Part shown: piece by piece, positions 5,205-5,321 of the stretch | Numbering within the stretch: the stretch's first letter is position 1 | Layout: each line of letters begins with the position of its first letter | Assembly: GCA_017437205.1 (NCBI GenBank) | Contig: JAFSBP010000435.1 | Location: 1 to 5,321 of the forward strand | Direction of reading: 5' to 3' | DNA length: 5,321 nt | Source: Lachnospiraceae bacterium | GTDB taxonomy: Bacteria; Bacillota; Clostridia; Lachnospirales; Lachnospiraceae | The notes under the pieces: generated by a model | What the model was told of the DNA's origin: nothing | What the model saw: only the letters and a program-made list of their open reading frames with translations | The model's database searches: none | Translations under genes and position numbers: made by a program

Positions 5205-5321
5205 ATAACACGTCAATCGTAGGATTCCATTAACGAAATCGCACTACATTGGGTTTCGGCACACGTTTTCACTGGTTTGTCTATTATATCTGTGGTTTAA
5301 TTTTTCCTTTCAATTTCCGTA
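5205..5321. other. Right-edge non-coding region with a possible leftward promoter
   Basis: No reading frame with coding character is seen. On the minus strand a perfect TATAAT (5288-5283) follows TTGAAA (5313-5308) at a longer-than-ideal 19-bp spacing; a start near 5276 would give a leader of about 135 nt containing the downstream hairpin. A smaller RNA hairpin is possible further along (GATTTC with GGAATC, near 5236). Short minus-strand frames entering from the edge stop at 5310, 5297 or 5284, so the last codons of an upstream gene may also be present; none is recognisable. Confidence 0.35.

Noticed and set aside
5031..5222. Plus-strand frame of 63 codons
   Set aside because: Antisense to the HTH gene and extending through the terminator-like hairpin; no domain or ribosome site.

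Overview
The window looks like a housekeeping stretch of a low-to-mid GC Clostridia chromosome, most probably Lachnospiraceae. This rests on protein style (YlmC/YmxH with Cys pairs, a YqeG phosphatase behind NrdR, a short orphan XRE protein of a common clostridial type), strong AAGGAGG-type ribosome sites and sigma-A-type promoters. The species cannot be named from this sequence. Every gene I can support lies on the minus strand, so transcription runs from high to low coordinates. I see no rRNA, tRNA, CRISPR, insertion sequence or phage gene.

In transcription order: (1) 5321-5141 is a non-coding leader with a terminator-like hairpin. (2) 5140-4886 holds a small XRE-type helix-turn-helix gene that appears to carry an internal deletion and frameshift. 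Its original C-terminal residues are still readable in another frame, ending at 4963. (3) 4889-4014 encodes a nitrilase-superfamily carbon-nitrogen hydrolase with an intact Glu-Lys-Cys triad. (4) 3882-3622 encodes a Cys-rich YlmC/YmxH PRC-barrel protein. (5) 3491-3030 (nrdR) and 3027-2524 (yqeG-like HAD phosphatase) form a tight pair. It is driven by an exact-consensus sigma-A promoter with a palindrome at the expected start site that resembles a NrdR box. (6) 2432-1875 is efp, with its own promoter overlapping the yqeG stop codon and a clear intrinsic terminator after it. (7) 1769-102 encodes a membrane-anchored MutS-like ATPase, followed after 24 bp by the first 25 codons of an RNase HI gene that runs off the window at base 1.

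The theme is nucleotide supply and nucleic-acid upkeep (NrdR, MutS-like ATPase, RNase HI) beside translation support (EF-P). I found no convincing new multi-gene system. The points most worth a second look are the decayed regulator beside the hydrolase with a promoter inside its spurious tail, the probable NrdR self-control site, the 5' leader at the right edge, and the MutS-like protein that has membrane segments but no mismatch-recognition domain.
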